This document shows, piece after piece, positions 10,625 to 20,806 of a stretch of DNA of 64,000 bases (positions within the stretch are counted from its first letter, which is position 1; every line of letters starts with the position of its first letter). The stretch lies in NCBI GenBank assembly GCA_021495925.1, contig JAKEKT010000032.1, positions 297,571 through 361,570 on the forward strand, in the 5' to 3' direction. The stretch is from Diplodia intermedia. Taxonomy: Eukaryota; Ascomycota; Dothideomycetes; Botryosphaeriales; Botryosphaeriaceae. The notes under the pieces are model-generated. The model was given only the letters and a program-made list of their open reading frames with translations, was not told the DNA's origin and did no database searches. The translations under genes were made by a program, and so were the position numbers.

Positions 10625-11125
10625 TCAGGCATGCTGCGATGGACGGGTGGGCGGGTTCGTGTTGGAGACTGCCCCGCGAAAGTGTGGTTGACGGGCAGGC
10701 GCGGGCGAGCGGGCGGTGACGTCGTGCCAGCTGCGGCACCAATCACAGCACCTCGGATTAATCACCCACCGGTACCTACCTGACTTCGCTTCACTTCCAT
10801 GCGACTCACAAAGGCCGCCCCGACGAACCCGAACCCGCTTCCGACTGATTCCTCGCTCACGGCATGAGCCGCTGCTCATCGGCGTCGCCGTCGCCTAGTT
10901 CTGGTGTTGAAAGGAGACAGCCGCTAAAGGATTGCGATGGCCAAAGTTTCGTCCGCCACAGTGGTGAGAGCATCCCACGTGAATTGCGGCTACTACCGAG
11001 CAGATGCCTCGTTATGGCCATCTTGCGATCCGCCCAAGCCTATCGACCTGCCGAAAGGATGCTGGCAGTTGCCGAATCTGCGACGAAAGGGCCCAGAGGC
11101 ACCTCGACCGAGCTGTGGCTGAGAT

Positions 11126-11155
11126 TAGCCTATCGTGCCGTACCCAGATAGGCTA
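11126..11155. repeat. 9-bp perfect inverted repeat
   Basis: TAGCCTATC at 11126-11134 pairs with GATAGGCTA at 11147-11155 around a 12-base loop. It lies about 500 bp upstream of the radical SAM start and 690 bp upstream of the secreted-protein start. It could be a dimeric-factor site or chance. Confidence 0.6.
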
Positions 11156-11739
11156 GCGTCCTGATCCCACGTGGTGTCATTTGCCCAAGTATAGCGTCCT
11201 TGTACAGCCACACCCGGCATATACCACTGTTCTAGCCTCATTACTAACAGAGATTTTCCCAGCCTGACCGGCTTCCCCTGCGCCACCTTCCCCTATCGTC
11301 AACGAAACAAGTCGGTTCGAGCATGAATCTCCAGAGTAGCTCGCTGATGCTTCGAAGGCATCGTATGCTTATGGGCGATTACACTGGCCCATGGCTTAGG
11401 GTCCTCTCCATCCAGAGCTGAGTTGCGGGCTAAGTGATTCATTTCCGAGGCCCGCCTGTGGCTGCACTCTTCTCTCAGCCGTAGACGCCTCGGACCGTGC
11501 CCTCCGCCCGATTTTGACCGCCTGGCTGCTTCGGTCGGTCCCCGATGGTCCAGAGGCAGCCTCGCTTCGGCCCGGACCCTTCAGCTCTCGTATCTGCATC
11601 TTTAGTTCTCCGCATTCGCACTACCCGAAGCTTGGCAGGAAGCTTGGCACAACTTTCAAGCGACTTTGTCGTCCCTTTGGGCTGGCCGGTGCTTTCTCCA
11701 CCATGGATCTTGGGGGGTGCTGTCCTGGGGCTTCATTTG

Positions 11740-11745
11740 TATAAG
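11740..11745 (+). promoter_or_regulatory. TATA-like element
   Basis: TATAAG about 97 bp upstream of the ATG at 11842, a suitable position for a fungal core promoter. Based on motif and position only. Confidence 0.4.
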
Positions 11746-11841
11746 AAGGAGCGCCACTCCTTGTTTTCCGAACCAGTCCTCTAGAACTCGTCGGTGACTA
11801 CTCCCGAAAGCCAATCGTTCGGCATCTGTTTGTCACTTGCA

Positions 11842-14175
11842 ATGCATTCCGCCGCCTTGCTTCCCCTCCTGGCCGGATTGGCTGCCGCCAAACCAATCGC
11901 CACCACCGAGGCCGCCTCGAACCCGACCCCGGATGCTCTGCCTGTCGATTTCCTTGCCAACGTCGCCATTCCGACCTACTCGACTCTCGAAGGCGTTTCC
12001 TCTCAGGACGTGCCCTATGCCACGCCTACCGCCCTCGCCGCCGTCTCGGCTGACCAGGCCGAGACCCCGTTCAGCGTCTTCCCGGCCGCCACCAGTGTCG
12101 CCATCAACGCCGCTGGTGAGGGTGACGACTCCGGAGCCGCAGCTCCCACCGCCACAGCAGCCAGGCGTCATCTCGTTGACGTCCAGAGGCGTGCCGCGTG
12201 CGACACCCAGGCTACCATTGAGAGCAAATACGACATCGATGTGAGCAGCGCCAGCGCCTTCCGTGCCGATACCACCATTGCGGACGTGGCCAAGGCCGCC
12301 GCAGTCCCCTCCGGCTACCAGAGCAACTTTGTGAACCTTGCGGGCGCGAGCAGCGCCTACGCTTATCTGGGCTACACTGTTGTCGACACCGGCTATGATG
12401 TCGAGTACTGTGCCGCCCAGTGTGACGATAAGGAGGGCTGCCTGTCATTCAACATCTACTTCGAGAGAGACCCCAAGGTTGAGCCTGGCTCTGGTTGCAC
12501 CAACCCTGATGCCTTCGCCAACGTGAAGTGCTCTTTCTGGGGCAGTGCTCTGGATGACCGCACCGCTACCAACACCGGTCAGTGGCGCGCCGACTTCGAA
12601 GTTGCTATTGCCGGATCGAACGGGTACACGTCCGACAGAGTCGGCAAGGCGATTAACGGATGGTCGACCCCCCTCAACCTTGGCAACGCCGCCATGAATG
12701 CCCCTCTCTGGGATGCTGCCGACACCTGGACCTACATGGGCTACAAGCTCTTCCAGGACGGTCCCTTCGATGTGAGCCTTTGCTCGGCTGCTTGCGAGGC
12801 CCAGACTGCGTACAACGTCGCTCACCCCCCTGCCTCTGGCTACACTCCTCTGTGCGCTGGCTTTGGAACCTACCAGCTCACCGTGACGGACCGCAACAGC
12901 GGTAGGTCCTCGGTAGTAGGCCAAATGTGCACTATGTATACGAGTGCCTGGGGGGCTGAATACGCTACGAATACGGTCGCGTGGAACGATGCTATCATGA
13001 CCAAGTACACGTACAGCCTCAGCTTCTTCTACTCCAAGCCCGAGCTGCAGCCTGTTACCGGCGCCAACCTGGATGCTCTCAGTGGCGAGGGTGCTTTCTG
13101 CACTTCGTACAACAGCTACAGTGCACCGGTGACTACTACGACCTCTACTATTACCCCAGTCAGCACAATCACGCGGGTCGCTACCTTTACAAACACTGCT
13201 ACCGTTACTAGCACCTCGATCATTGCCACCGGCGGCATCATCAGGAGAGATGGTAGCGACAACTCTACCGAGACCGGTATCATCGTCGAACTCGTTACCG
13301 CTTCCGCCGACCTGATCCCTGCTCTGCCCATGGCCACCCTCACCGAAGCATCCAACGCCACCGCCGGTGCCACCACTCTTGCTAAGCGTGTCGTCGCGGC
13401 GGCTACTCCTGCAGCAGTCAGCGGCTGGTCTCCTCTGAAGATCTCCGCCGCCTGCTCGCGTGTCGCCACCGGCACCATCACGCGGACGGCCCGCACCACC
13501 CTGGCGACGTCCTTCACCACCACCTCCTCGTCCACGACGGTTTCCAGGACCGTGACTACGACTACGTCTGTTTACACGGCCGCTCCCACCGAGTATATTA
13601 TTGCGTCGGACTCCACCTACCAGCAAGCCCGCCTGACCCTGCCGTTCTCCGTGTCCGGCCTGTCCGGCCAAATGAACAACAACGTCGTCTCGCTCGACAA
13701 GGGCGGCTGGATGTGCTTCGAGAACCCGTACGCCGACTACAGCAACTGGGACTACCTGCGCCTGTACTGGCAGGGCTTCTCGGCCGTCGACATTGTGATC
13801 AACCAGGCCAAGGGCCACTACATCAAGGCGACGATCGGCAACGCGGCGAACCCGGGCGCGCGCAGCATCACCTTCAGGTGGCACGTGGGCACGACGCAGA
13901 ACGCCGACGCCATCTACGACTTCACCATCACCATCTACGAGAACCAGCCGGGCACCATCGAGATCCGCTACCTCGAGATGTGGGCCAACGGCTTGAACGG
14001 CTACGTGCCGTACATCTCCAACTACATCGCCCCCGTCGGCCAGATCCTCAACGACTACTCGAGCCAGGGCCGCGGCCGCTTCCTGACCCAGTCGGTCTCC
14101 TCCCTCACCCGCGGCACCATGGTCACCTCCGCCTGGTCCCAGAACAGGGCTTGGCTCGGCACTTTCAACCCTTAG
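11842..14175 (+). CDS. secreted protein with two apple/PAN-like Cys modules (777 aa)
   Basis: The frame is also open 48 bp upstream, but ATG 11842 is the first methionine and starts a signal peptide (MHSAALLPLLAGLAAAKP), so I chose it. Possible Kex2 sites follow (RR near residues 109-110 and 116-117). Two similar Cys modules come next: 'YAYLGYTVVDTGYDVEYCAAQC' is echoed by 'WTYMGYKLFQDGPFDVSLCSAAC'. Each continues with Cys residues, a 'C.SFW' or 'C.MYTS' strand and 'W..A', resembling the PAN/apple-like domains common in fungal wall and adhesin proteins. A Thr/Ser-rich middle ('TTTTSTITPVSTITRV') is a likely O-glycosylated linker. The last 190 residues form a beta-rich domain ('GGWMCFENPYADYSNWDYLRLYW') with no family I can name. 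No GPI signal is evident, so it is probably secreted or wall-associated. Confidence 0.85.
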   Translation: MHSAALLPLLAGLAAAKPIATTEAASNPTPDALPVDFLANVAIPTYSTLEGVSSQDVPYATPTALAAVSADQAETPFSVFPAATSVAINAAGEGDDSGAAAPTATAARRHLVDVQRRAACDTQATIESKYDIDVSSASAFRADTTIADVAKAAAVPSGYQSNFVNLAGASSAYAYLGYTVVDTGYDVEYCAAQCDDKEGCLSFNIYFERDPKVEPGSGCTNPDAFANVKCSFWGSALDDRTATNTGQWRADFEVAIAGSNGYTSDRVGKAINGWSTPLNLGNAAMNAPLWDAADTWTYMGYKLFQDGPFDVSLCSAACEAQTAYNVAHPPASGYTPLCAGFGTYQLTVTDRNSGRSSVVGQMCTMYTSAWGAEYATNTVAWNDAIMTKYTYSLSFFYSKPELQPVTGANLDALSGEGAFCTSYNSYSAPVTTTTSTITPVSTITRVATFTNTATVTSTSIIATGGIIRRDGSDNSTETGIIVELVTASADLIPALPMATLTEASNATAGATTLAKRVVAAATPAAVSGWSPLKISAACSRVATGTITRTARTTLATSFTTTSSSTTVSRTVTTTTSVYTAAPTEYIIASDSTYQQARLTLPFSVSGLSGQMNNNVVSLDKGGWMCFENPYADYSNWDYLRLYWQGFSAVDIVINQAKGHYIKATIGNAANPGARSITFRWHVGTTQNADAIYDFTITIYENQPGTIEIRYLEMWANGLNGYVPYISNYIAPVGQILNDYSSQGRGRFLTQSVSSLTRGTMVTSAWSQNRAWLGTFNP

Positions 14176-15527
14176 TTGCTGACCATCACTTGTCCATCGG
14201 GCTCGTTCCCGGGGCTTGGTCGAGGGGGCAGCAGGAAGGGGTTGAGTCTTCTCAATAATGAAGCTAATGCTTGTAAATAAAAATAATCTCCTAATTAGTT
14301 AGTGTTTAATGAATCATGTCACGATGATATCTACAGCTCACCCCCTCTTTGCTTTTCTTGTTGGTGTCGAGGCTTTTTGGCCAATCATCCGAATTCCTTG
14401 CTGTTGCCTGCCGTGCCTGCCTTTTCCGTGACCAGGCTTGGTTCGTGCGCAGACTGTGATGCATTTGCATCGCCCGCGCCTACTCAACCATCTTCTCTAC
14501 TCCTCCGCCCGTGTCCGCTCACCCTCGCCTTCCCACCCCACCCCGCCCTGCGAGTTTGATCTCAAGCAAATCTGACTGAAGTTGAGCGCCTTGTTCACAC
14601 AATGCCTCTGGAAAAGTAAGTCACACACTTCGCAGTTCTACCTCACCCCCACCTCACCCACACCCGACCTTCATCTGCACTTCCACTCAGTGTACTCCTA
14701 TGTCTTCTGCAGCTGCTGTGCGACCCTCACTGTCACGAGCCTCAACCGCCAGTGCGCAAGCCCTGCACGACCTTCATCTGCACTTCCACTCCGGTAGAGT
14801 TCCTTGCTAACAGGAATCTAGACCACGTCATTATCGTAACGCGCGATGGGCTCGCAGCGTGCTTGGCTTGCGGCCCTCCTTGTTGTCGGCTGCAATGTCA
14901 GCCGGCGACGGAGGGTCGCGCTCCGTCGTGCTCGTGCTGCACAATGCCGCTGCCGAGATGAAAACATTTCAGAAGGCCAAGTACGACATGAAGTCCGTGG
15001 TCGGGGTTTTGGACAATTATATCTAATCTCGATTCTGAAGAATAGCGAAGCGACTAAGAAGATCGCCCGCTGGCAGTAAGCTACTACTCTTGTTTTCTTT
15101 CTGTCCTACATATGTAGGCAGTGGAATCCAACATCTTGACGCGATTGTCTGCATTCAAGACTCACATCTGCGTCCGGACAATGGATTCAGCTGACTACAG
15201 CCATCAACAGCAGACCAAGCCATCTGAAAACTAGGTTCCCCGAATTGCCATTCCCCACAGCCTGCACGCCAATCCCTCGACACACCTTCCACCCTCGGCA
15301 AACCTTCCCTCGGCCCCGCCTTCCGCAACACCACTACCTACCACCACATACCTTCCATCATCATTCTCATCCACGAAACCAGCGACCAAGGACAACACTT
15401 AAAAAGCACACCCCCTCCCACCCACCCACCCACACATCCATCCACCATCCCACCCCACCACTCCCTCGACTCCCAACCACAGCACCACGAACGACCCCCC
15501 AAAAACGCACGCAAATAAGACAAAACA
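14176..15527. other. intergenic, possible small Cys-rich ORF
   Basis: Starts with the AT-rich 3' flank of the secreted-protein gene. A possible two-exon small gene (14602-14961) is discussed as a finding but not called. A CCCA-type microsatellite (about 15415-15450) sits in the upstream region of the SDR gene. Confidence 0.4.
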
Positions 15528-16596
15528 ATGCGCCTCCTCAACAAAACCGCCGTCGTCACGGGCGCCTCGTCCGGCCTCGGCCGCGCCATCGCGCTGCGCT
15601 ACGCCGCGGAAGGCGCCAAGCTCGTCTGCGCCGACCTGGCGCCGTCGGCGAGGAGGAGCGGGAGCGGTGCGGGGAACGACGATGCCGATGCCGATGCCGG
15701 GGGAGATACGCATGAGCTGATTCGACGGCGCGGCGGGGAGGCACAGTTTGTGGAGGCGGATGTGGGAGAGGAGGCGGGGATGGGGGCGGTGGTGGGGGCC
15801 GCGGTCGAGAGGTGGGGGAGGGTGGATGTGTGAGTGCTCTTTATTTTTTTTCCCCTTGTGGTTTCTCGGTTTGTGTTTTTGGTGGTTTGAACTGGCGGCT
15901 TTGAGGTACATACCTTGGAAGGTCGGTTTCTGATGGTTTTGTGTTTCTTGGCCCGGTGCAGGATGGTGAACAACGCGGGAGTGTCGTTTGAGGCGAAGAC
16001 GCCCGCGGTGCTGCACTTGACGGACGACAAGGTCTGGGACGAGACGATGCGCGTCAACGCCCGCTCGGTCTTCTTGGGCTGCAAGTATGCGATTGCGCAG
16101 ATGCTGAGGCAGGAGCCGCACGAGTCCGGGGACCGCGGGTGGATCGTCAATATCTCGTCTATCATGGGACTGATTGCGGGCCCGCGAAACCGTAAGAACT
16201 AATTACGCCGGCTGTATTCAAAGATGGATGTCGCTAATGCGCAGATGTCAACAGCGTCGTACTGTGCGTCGAAGGGCGCCGTGTCGTCTTTGACGAGGCA
16301 GGTCGCCTTGGATTATGCCGAACATCGCATTCACTGCAACGCAATTTGCCCTGGATGTAAGGACTTTTCGTTAAGCAAAAGACACCCACTGACAGGACAC
16401 AGACATTCAAACAGCAATATTCCGCGAAACTACCCAGAACATTACCCCTTGGGACGTCCTGGTGAAGAGACACCCCTTTGGTGGACCCGGACATGCCGAA
16501 GACGTTGCCAAGATTGCAGTGACGCTGGCGAGTGACGATGCCAGCTGGATGACCGGGACAAACATTCCGGTGGATGGTGGATTCACGGCGCGGTGA
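15528..16596 (+). CDS. short-chain dehydrogenase/reductase (4 exons, 275 aa)
   Basis: Exons 15528-15829, 15962-16191, 16255-16356 and 16403-16596 give 828 nt in frame, with GTGAGT, GTAAGA and GTAAGG donors and CAG acceptors. Classical SDR motifs are all present: the cofactor-binding TGxxxGxG ('TGASSGLG') near residue 12, 'NNAG' straight after intron 1, the catalytic Ser in 'IVNISSIMG', YxxxK in 'SYCASKGA', and the C-terminal 'GTNIPVDGGFTAR'. The length is normal for the family. An acidic Gly/Asp/Ala-rich insert lies after beta-2 ('GNDDADADAGGD') and may influence NAD(H)/NADP(H) choice; Asp in 'VCADLA' at the end of beta-2 favours NAD(H). The substrate is not predictable. Neighbours are unrelated in function. 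Confidence 0.93.
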
Positions 16597-17078
16597 GTCA
16601 GCATATCTCCAGCTGTAGCCTCTGTAGGGAAAGACGATGGGGGGAAAGACCCGTCGTCCTTCGTTCGGAACGAAATGAACATCTTGTATACACAAGCACG
16701 TGTAGTGAGAAGACCAATTCAAAGCAGTCTTGTTAGCATGCCACAGTGAGTTGCAAAATCTTACAAGTCTTACGTGGGTAGTTGAAGCAAATGTCTGAAG
16801 GCAGATGCGACTTTTTCCATTATACATACACATGCATCCAGATGTATAATTCGACTGCCCATGGATCGGCCAGACCAACCCAGTCACCAAGGGAAGGACC
16901 GACGACGTCACTCTGTCCCCATAGTCCATCGAGCGCTCCTGCCAACCGAGACTGTTAAGTGTTCCGACTCTATCTCTGCCTCTCAACCTTACATCTCCGC
17001 CACAGAGCCCACCACATCTGACCCACTACAATCATCTCAGTCATTGCTACGGACCAAGACATCAGCGAACCAGCCCCG
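16597..17078. other. intergenic with MITE-like copy B
   Basis: Between the SDR stop and the next ATG. Holds copy B of the inverted-repeat family (16771-16838) and an overlapping 9-bp palindrome (ATTATACAT at 16819-16827 against ATGTATAAT at 16842-16850). Confidence 0.5.
16771..16838 (+). mobile_element. MITE-like element, copy B
   Basis: Begins TACGTGGGTAGTTGAAGCAA, the best match to the family consensus, continues with TCTGAAGGCAGATGCGA, and ends in a decayed copy of the 3' terminal repeat (CATACACATGCAT). Length about 68 bp. It lies about 175 bp downstream of the SDR gene. The 3' boundary is uncertain because the TA is lost. Confidence 0.6.
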
Positions 17079-18011
17079 ATGGAAGAAACACACGAGAGCA
17101 TTGAGGGAGTCGAGATGCGCGCCCGCAGCCAGGACACGACGTCTGCGCCTGCCAACCCGGCCTCAGCCAGCCCGTCCGACACTGCTGCTCCTCCCACCAC
17201 CGACACCGCATCGAGCCCTACCACCAGCGGACCCGCGCCCACGGCAGCCAAGTCTCCTCCTCCCACCACCGGCACCACGCCGCCATCCACGGGCACCACG
17301 CCGCCGTCCATGGGCACCACGCCGCCCGCCACCGACAGCGGCCCGACACGCCCGACAGCCAGCCCTCACAACACTCCTCCTCCCCCCGCCTCCCCCACCG
17401 CGCCTCCCGCCTCAAGCAGCGAGCCCGCCGCGCCCACACCAGCCAACGCCAGCACACCCTACAACCCAGCCAGCATCCGCCAACGCTTCGCCTCCGTCCG
17501 CGACGTGCGCGCCTACCTAAACGGCACCATCTGCACCTGGTTCCCCCCGCACCTCTGCGCCGCCACCAACAACACGCGGCCCGACACGGCGGGCGGCGAA
17601 TGGGCCTACGTGCGCGGCGCCGTGCACTCTCTAACCATCGGCCTTGGGCGGAACCACGCGGACCGCAACCGCGACGACGACGGCCTCGCCATCCGCATCG
17701 AAACCCGCGCGTGGCTGCTGTTCGACGCCCTCAACCGCCTGCAGGACGGCGGCTGCGTGTTGCAGACGCAGACGGACTTCTCGGCCGTGTATCCACAGGA
17801 AGGCGATCGCGCGCTGCGGTACCGCGCTCGCTGGGTCGCTGTGTGTCGGCTGGCGCAGCGCTTTGCGGGCGTCGCGGAGGCGATTGTGTTTGAGGCGCGG
17901 GAGGTGGATGAGGTGTTGCTTATGTATGTCGCGGCGCCTGGCGCGGTGATGAGGGTTATGGAGAGGAGGAGGGGTGGGAAGGTGCCGGCGGAAACTGCGT
18001 TGGAGCGGTAG
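17079..18011 (+). CDS. hypothetical protein with Pro/Thr-rich N-terminus (310 aa)
   Basis: Single exon from ATG 17079. The first 130 residues are disordered and rich in Pro, Thr, Ser and Ala, with three consecutive seven-residue units of the form TGTTPP(S/A). The C-terminal half is folded-looking, with 'IRQRFASVRDVRAYLNG', 'GEWAYVRGAVHSLTIGLGR', 'IETRAWLLFDALNRLQDGG' and 'RYRARWVAVCRLAQRFAGV'. No signal peptide or membrane segment. I recognise no family. The strong GC3 bias and conserved-looking amphipathic segments support a real gene. Confidence 0.7.
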   Translation: MEETHESIEGVEMRARSQDTTSAPANPASASPSDTAAPPTTDTASSPTTSGPAPTAAKSPPPTTGTTPPSTGTTPPSMGTTPPATDSGPTRPTASPHNTPPPPASPTAPPASSSEPAAPTPANASTPYNPASIRQRFASVRDVRAYLNGTICTWFPPHLCAATNNTRPDTAGGEWAYVRGAVHSLTIGLGRNHADRNRDDDGLAIRIETRAWLLFDALNRLQDGGCVLQTQTDFSAVYPQEGDRALRYRARWVAVCRLAQRFAGVAEAIVFEAREVDEVLLMYVAAPGAVMRVMERRRGGKVPAETALER

Positions 18012-18982
18012 GGGGGATGAGGGCCGGGATGGTGGGGAGGGAGGGGTTTGCGGATGAGGGAGATTGGGGGAAGGGATGCGGTGGTGAGGTTTGCTTTGCT
18101 TATTGCGTGTTTGGGTAGGAAAATGGGGGACACTGGATAGAGGCGGATAGACGGGTAGACTGCAGCTTCTTTGCTTCTTTGATCTGCCGTCTGAGCAGTT
18201 TAACGGATCATAAAATTCATTCATTCTGTTGCTATGAGGCCGTTTCAGTAAATGCTCTCGCTGTATGTCCACCACCTACTGTTCCCCAGAGTTCCAGCAG
18301 AGCGATCAGCTGAGCTTCCGCGACTTCCTCCACCCACTCAGACATATGGCACCACTTGAACCCCGACGGTCGACACTTCAAAGAAAGACCGATCGACCGA
18401 CCGACCGACCCCTCCAGGCCCACCAGAATACCTCCGAAGCACCCATCCCGGTACAACGACCTTCCTCGCATTGACCCCGGCTGTGCAGGACGGGGGAGGT
18501 GAAGGGGGAAAGGTGATAAGGCGGGGTCTAGTTGACCGGTGAGAGAGATAAACCCGTACACATACTTTGTTGAGGTACGATTTGTCGCACCCTACAATGC
18601 AGTCTTTTTGATTTTGGTAGTCGAGATAGTGAGGTATGGGAAACGTGAGGTAGGGTGGCTACGTCAAGATAAGCGAGGCAACTTGAGGAGATATCAGGCA
18701 TTGGGTAAGAATATTGAATTTGTACTTAGTCTGGCTTTGTTTTTTTTTTCGGGTTTTGATTTTTTCTTTCCTAGTAATCAGCAATTGGAACAGCTCGCAT
18801 GGCTCGAAAACAGGTGGAACTCACCGCCCTCGACTGGGAACGCCTCATTTTTTTATGGGTTTTGTGGCTCCAATCTGAAGCCTTTTGGTTTTGTTTTTGG
18901 GGTTTTGTGAGTCTTCGGGGTTTTGTGAACTTACCAGGAACGCCTCGTCACTGCTCTGTAGGACACTCATACAGCGCTCTGT
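18012..18982. other. intergenic with first copy of duplicated segment
   Basis: 3' flanks of two convergent genes. Contains the first copy of a dispersed duplication (18386-18463) with a GACC tetranucleotide run. No gene seen. Confidence 0.45.
18386..18463 (+). repeat. dispersed duplicated segment, copy 1
   Basis: Holds a (GACC)n-like run, then CCTCCAGGCCCACCAGAA, a 14-base unmatched stretch, and CATCCCGGTACAACGACCTT. The same blocks recur in the same order at 19842-19909, on the far side of the J-domain gene. Confidence 0.75.
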
Positions 18983-19552
18983 CTACTCGACTTGGGGATG
19001 GGAATGGGAGTCCCACGGAGTAGAAGGCTTCAGCGGCGCCGGCTTACCGAACCGCAACTTTCCGGTGCGCTCATACTCTCGGACGGCGGGCTTGTAGACG
19101 GACTTGTATCCCGCGAAAGACTGATCAGTCAACGAAGGCACCGTGCAGTAATCAGACTGCGTGCTTCTCCACCGCGTCCAGGCAGGCAGCGGCTCGAACA
19201 TGTCGCCGCCCTCTAGCTTGTGTGGGTTCCATCGGGAAACCCAGCAGCGCGACTGGTTAGCCAGGTTGAATAGGGTCTGGATGCTGATCTTGTACTTCCA
19301 TTCCGTGCCTTTCTCAGGGAAGAGGTAGTTTTCAACTGCGCGCAGCGCTTTGAACTCGATACCAAGTTCCTCCTGAGCCCGGGCAGCGTCACCGCCGAAA
19401 GAGAGGCGGTCTGGATGCAACAGCATCTGCAGATTGCGGATGTAGCGGTGCATGGTGTCGTAGTCGGGAACTGGACTGAGTGGGTCAACGCCCAGCACGT
19501 CGCAAGCCTGGGCGGCTGTCAGCCAGTCGGGAAGGGGGGTCGAGAAAGCCAT
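18983..19552 (-). CDS. J-domain-like protein (189 aa)
   Basis: Single exon. The N-terminal 60 residues match a J domain: 'AAQACDVLGVDP' (helix I), 'TMHRYIRNLQMLLHPDRLS' with the HPD tripeptide at residues 46-48, then a helix leading to 'IEFKALRAVENYLF'. The rest ('WVSRWNPHKLEGGDMFEPL', 'YKSVYKPAVREYERTGKLR') is not a known DnaJ G/F, zinc-finger or C-terminal substrate domain, so this is a type III-like or J-like protein. It may recruit Hsp70, but the partner is unknown. It lies between two copies of a duplicated segment about 1.4 kb apart, so it may have been moved or captured with them. Confidence 0.7.
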   Translation of the reverse strand: MAFSTPLPDWLTAAQACDVLGVDPLSPVPDYDTMHRYIRNLQMLLHPDRLSFGGDAARAQEELGIEFKALRAVENYLFPEKGTEWKYKISIQTLFNLANQSRCWVSRWNPHKLEGGDMFEPLPAWTRWRSTQSDYCTVPSLTDQSFAGYKSVYKPAVREYERTGKLRFGKPAPLKPSTPWDSHSHPQVE

Positions 19553-19663
19553 GGAACTTGTGTGTTCTTTGGTTGGTGATTTCGAACTTGAGGGATCTCT
19601 GGCTGTATTAAGTACTCTACTCCTGGTGGTATGTTCTAAAGCAATGTCCCGCGCGCAGTGTAT

Positions 19664-19707
19664 ATATAAACAATGTGGTGTTGAGATATAAACAATGTAT
19701 TGTTAAG
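19664..19707. repeat. 22-bp tandem repeat, two units
   Basis: Units 19664-19685 and 19686-19707 both start ATATAAACAATGT and differ by a few bases afterwards (GGTGTTGAG versus ATTGTTAAG). The G-to-A type differences are compatible with mild RIP but prove nothing. Confidence 0.7.
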
Positions 19708-19841
19708 TAACAAAAACGTGATATGAATGCTTACTATTCTAGCGAGGCACTTTATGCGAAGTGACAACGTTGCTTTGTCACAAGGGCCTGCGGTCCAGCG
19801 GATGACGACCCAGCCAATTCGTCCTCGATTCGCCCTCCCGT

Positions 19842-19909
19842 AAGGACCGACCGACCGACCGACTCCTCCAGGCCCACCAGAACATGTCCATCCCGGTACA
19901 ACGACCTTT
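19842..19909 (+). repeat. dispersed duplicated segment, copy 2
   Basis: Matches 18386-18463: a GACC run, CCTCCAGGCCCACCAGAA, then a shorter spacer and CATCCCGGTACAACGACCTT. Same orientation as copy 1. Confidence 0.75.
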
Positions 19910-20806
19910 CCGGGCCAGCGACCTGCACGCCCCACGTTCCAGACGAATCCGCCAGAATCCAGGTCGGGGAGGCCGTCGTGCCGTGGCGTGGCGCTGTTCG
20001 GGCGGCCTCAAGAGGCTACGTACGCCCCGGAACGTTGTTATTCTGAAACAGTACCTGCGGCGGAAAATGACGCGATCCGTGAGTAGGTACGGGAGACCAA
20101 TGCGAGCAGCCTCGCGTAGGGGCAGGAATTGCTCGCTCTGCTGCAAAATAGGTAGTTTCGCTGTTGAATGTTATTAATACTGGGAGTACTGTGCCTCCGG
20201 CATGGAGGTTGGGTCGCAAGGCTCGATTATGACGGAGAGGTCTGCTTCTTTAATTACCTTCCTGATGCGACTAGCGTCGTTAGAGCTAAAATTTAGGCTT
20301 GTTGGCTTTAGGGCGCCTTTAAACATTGGCTCGTGCGAGGCAGATTCGTGCTCGGGCACCGGGCAAGACGGCAGCGATTACGAGAATGTTTTGGAGGAAG
20401 AGCTAATAGGTCCGCTGGGGGGTGCTGTGCCTGCAATGGGTTCATTGTCTATGCGCCAATGAAAGAAGCAATTTTAGCTTTCTACATAAGGGAGGGACCG
20501 TGACCGAAGCCGTTCGTTTTGAAAAGTTTCATTAACTTGACTCAGCATCTCGGGAGAGGCGTTACTGCTCATTTCATACATCAATGCACAGTTCACTTCA
20601 GTCCACTTCCGCAGCATCTGAGCGTGGGAACCGTCGATGGCATTTCTAACCATATCCATCCATGGTAGACCAGCTACCCTTGCAGGAGACCGACCACCTC
20701 GTTAGGCCGTTTTCGAATCGCGCTCCCCCAATTTCGTCCACATCAGCGCATCTCCAGTCCGCAGGTCGTCATCCCCCAACGCTCCACCTCCACAACGCCA
20801 TGCCAT

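Larger units (their letters stand above)
10625..11841. other. divergent intergenic region
   Basis: Shared upstream region of the minus-strand radical SAM gene and the plus-strand secreted-protein gene. Contains a perfect 9-bp hairpin (11126-11155) and a TATA-like element (11740-11745) about 100 bp before the next ATG. No convincing gene. Confidence 0.5.
19553..20806. other. intergenic, AT-richer, repeats
   Basis: AT-richer DNA upstream of the J-domain gene, with a 22-bp tandem repeat and the second copy of the dispersed duplication. Two short minus-strand frames (20659-20474 and 20359-20174) have protein-like stretches but cannot be joined convincingly, so no gene is called. Confidence 0.4.

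Noticed and set aside
9395..10783. A 462-codon plus-strand open frame opposite the radical SAM gene
   Set aside because: The minus strand encodes clear radical SAM motifs; the plus frame is rich in Arg/Ala/Val/Leu with no recognisable pattern.
11290..11340. GGTTCGAGCATGA sequence resembling a tRNA T-arm
   Set aside because: No matching acceptor stem, D-arm or anticodon arm could be folded around it.
12445..13884. A 479-codon open frame on the minus strand opposite the secreted protein gene
   Set aside because: It is the antisense of a strongly codon-biased GC-rich gene; its Gly/Arg/Val-rich composition has no domain, while the plus-strand frame has a signal peptide and Cys modules.
20174..20659. 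Two short minus-strand frames with protein-like stretches
   Set aside because: An in-frame stop separates the second from any upstream start, and no plausible splice pair joins them into a recognisable protein.
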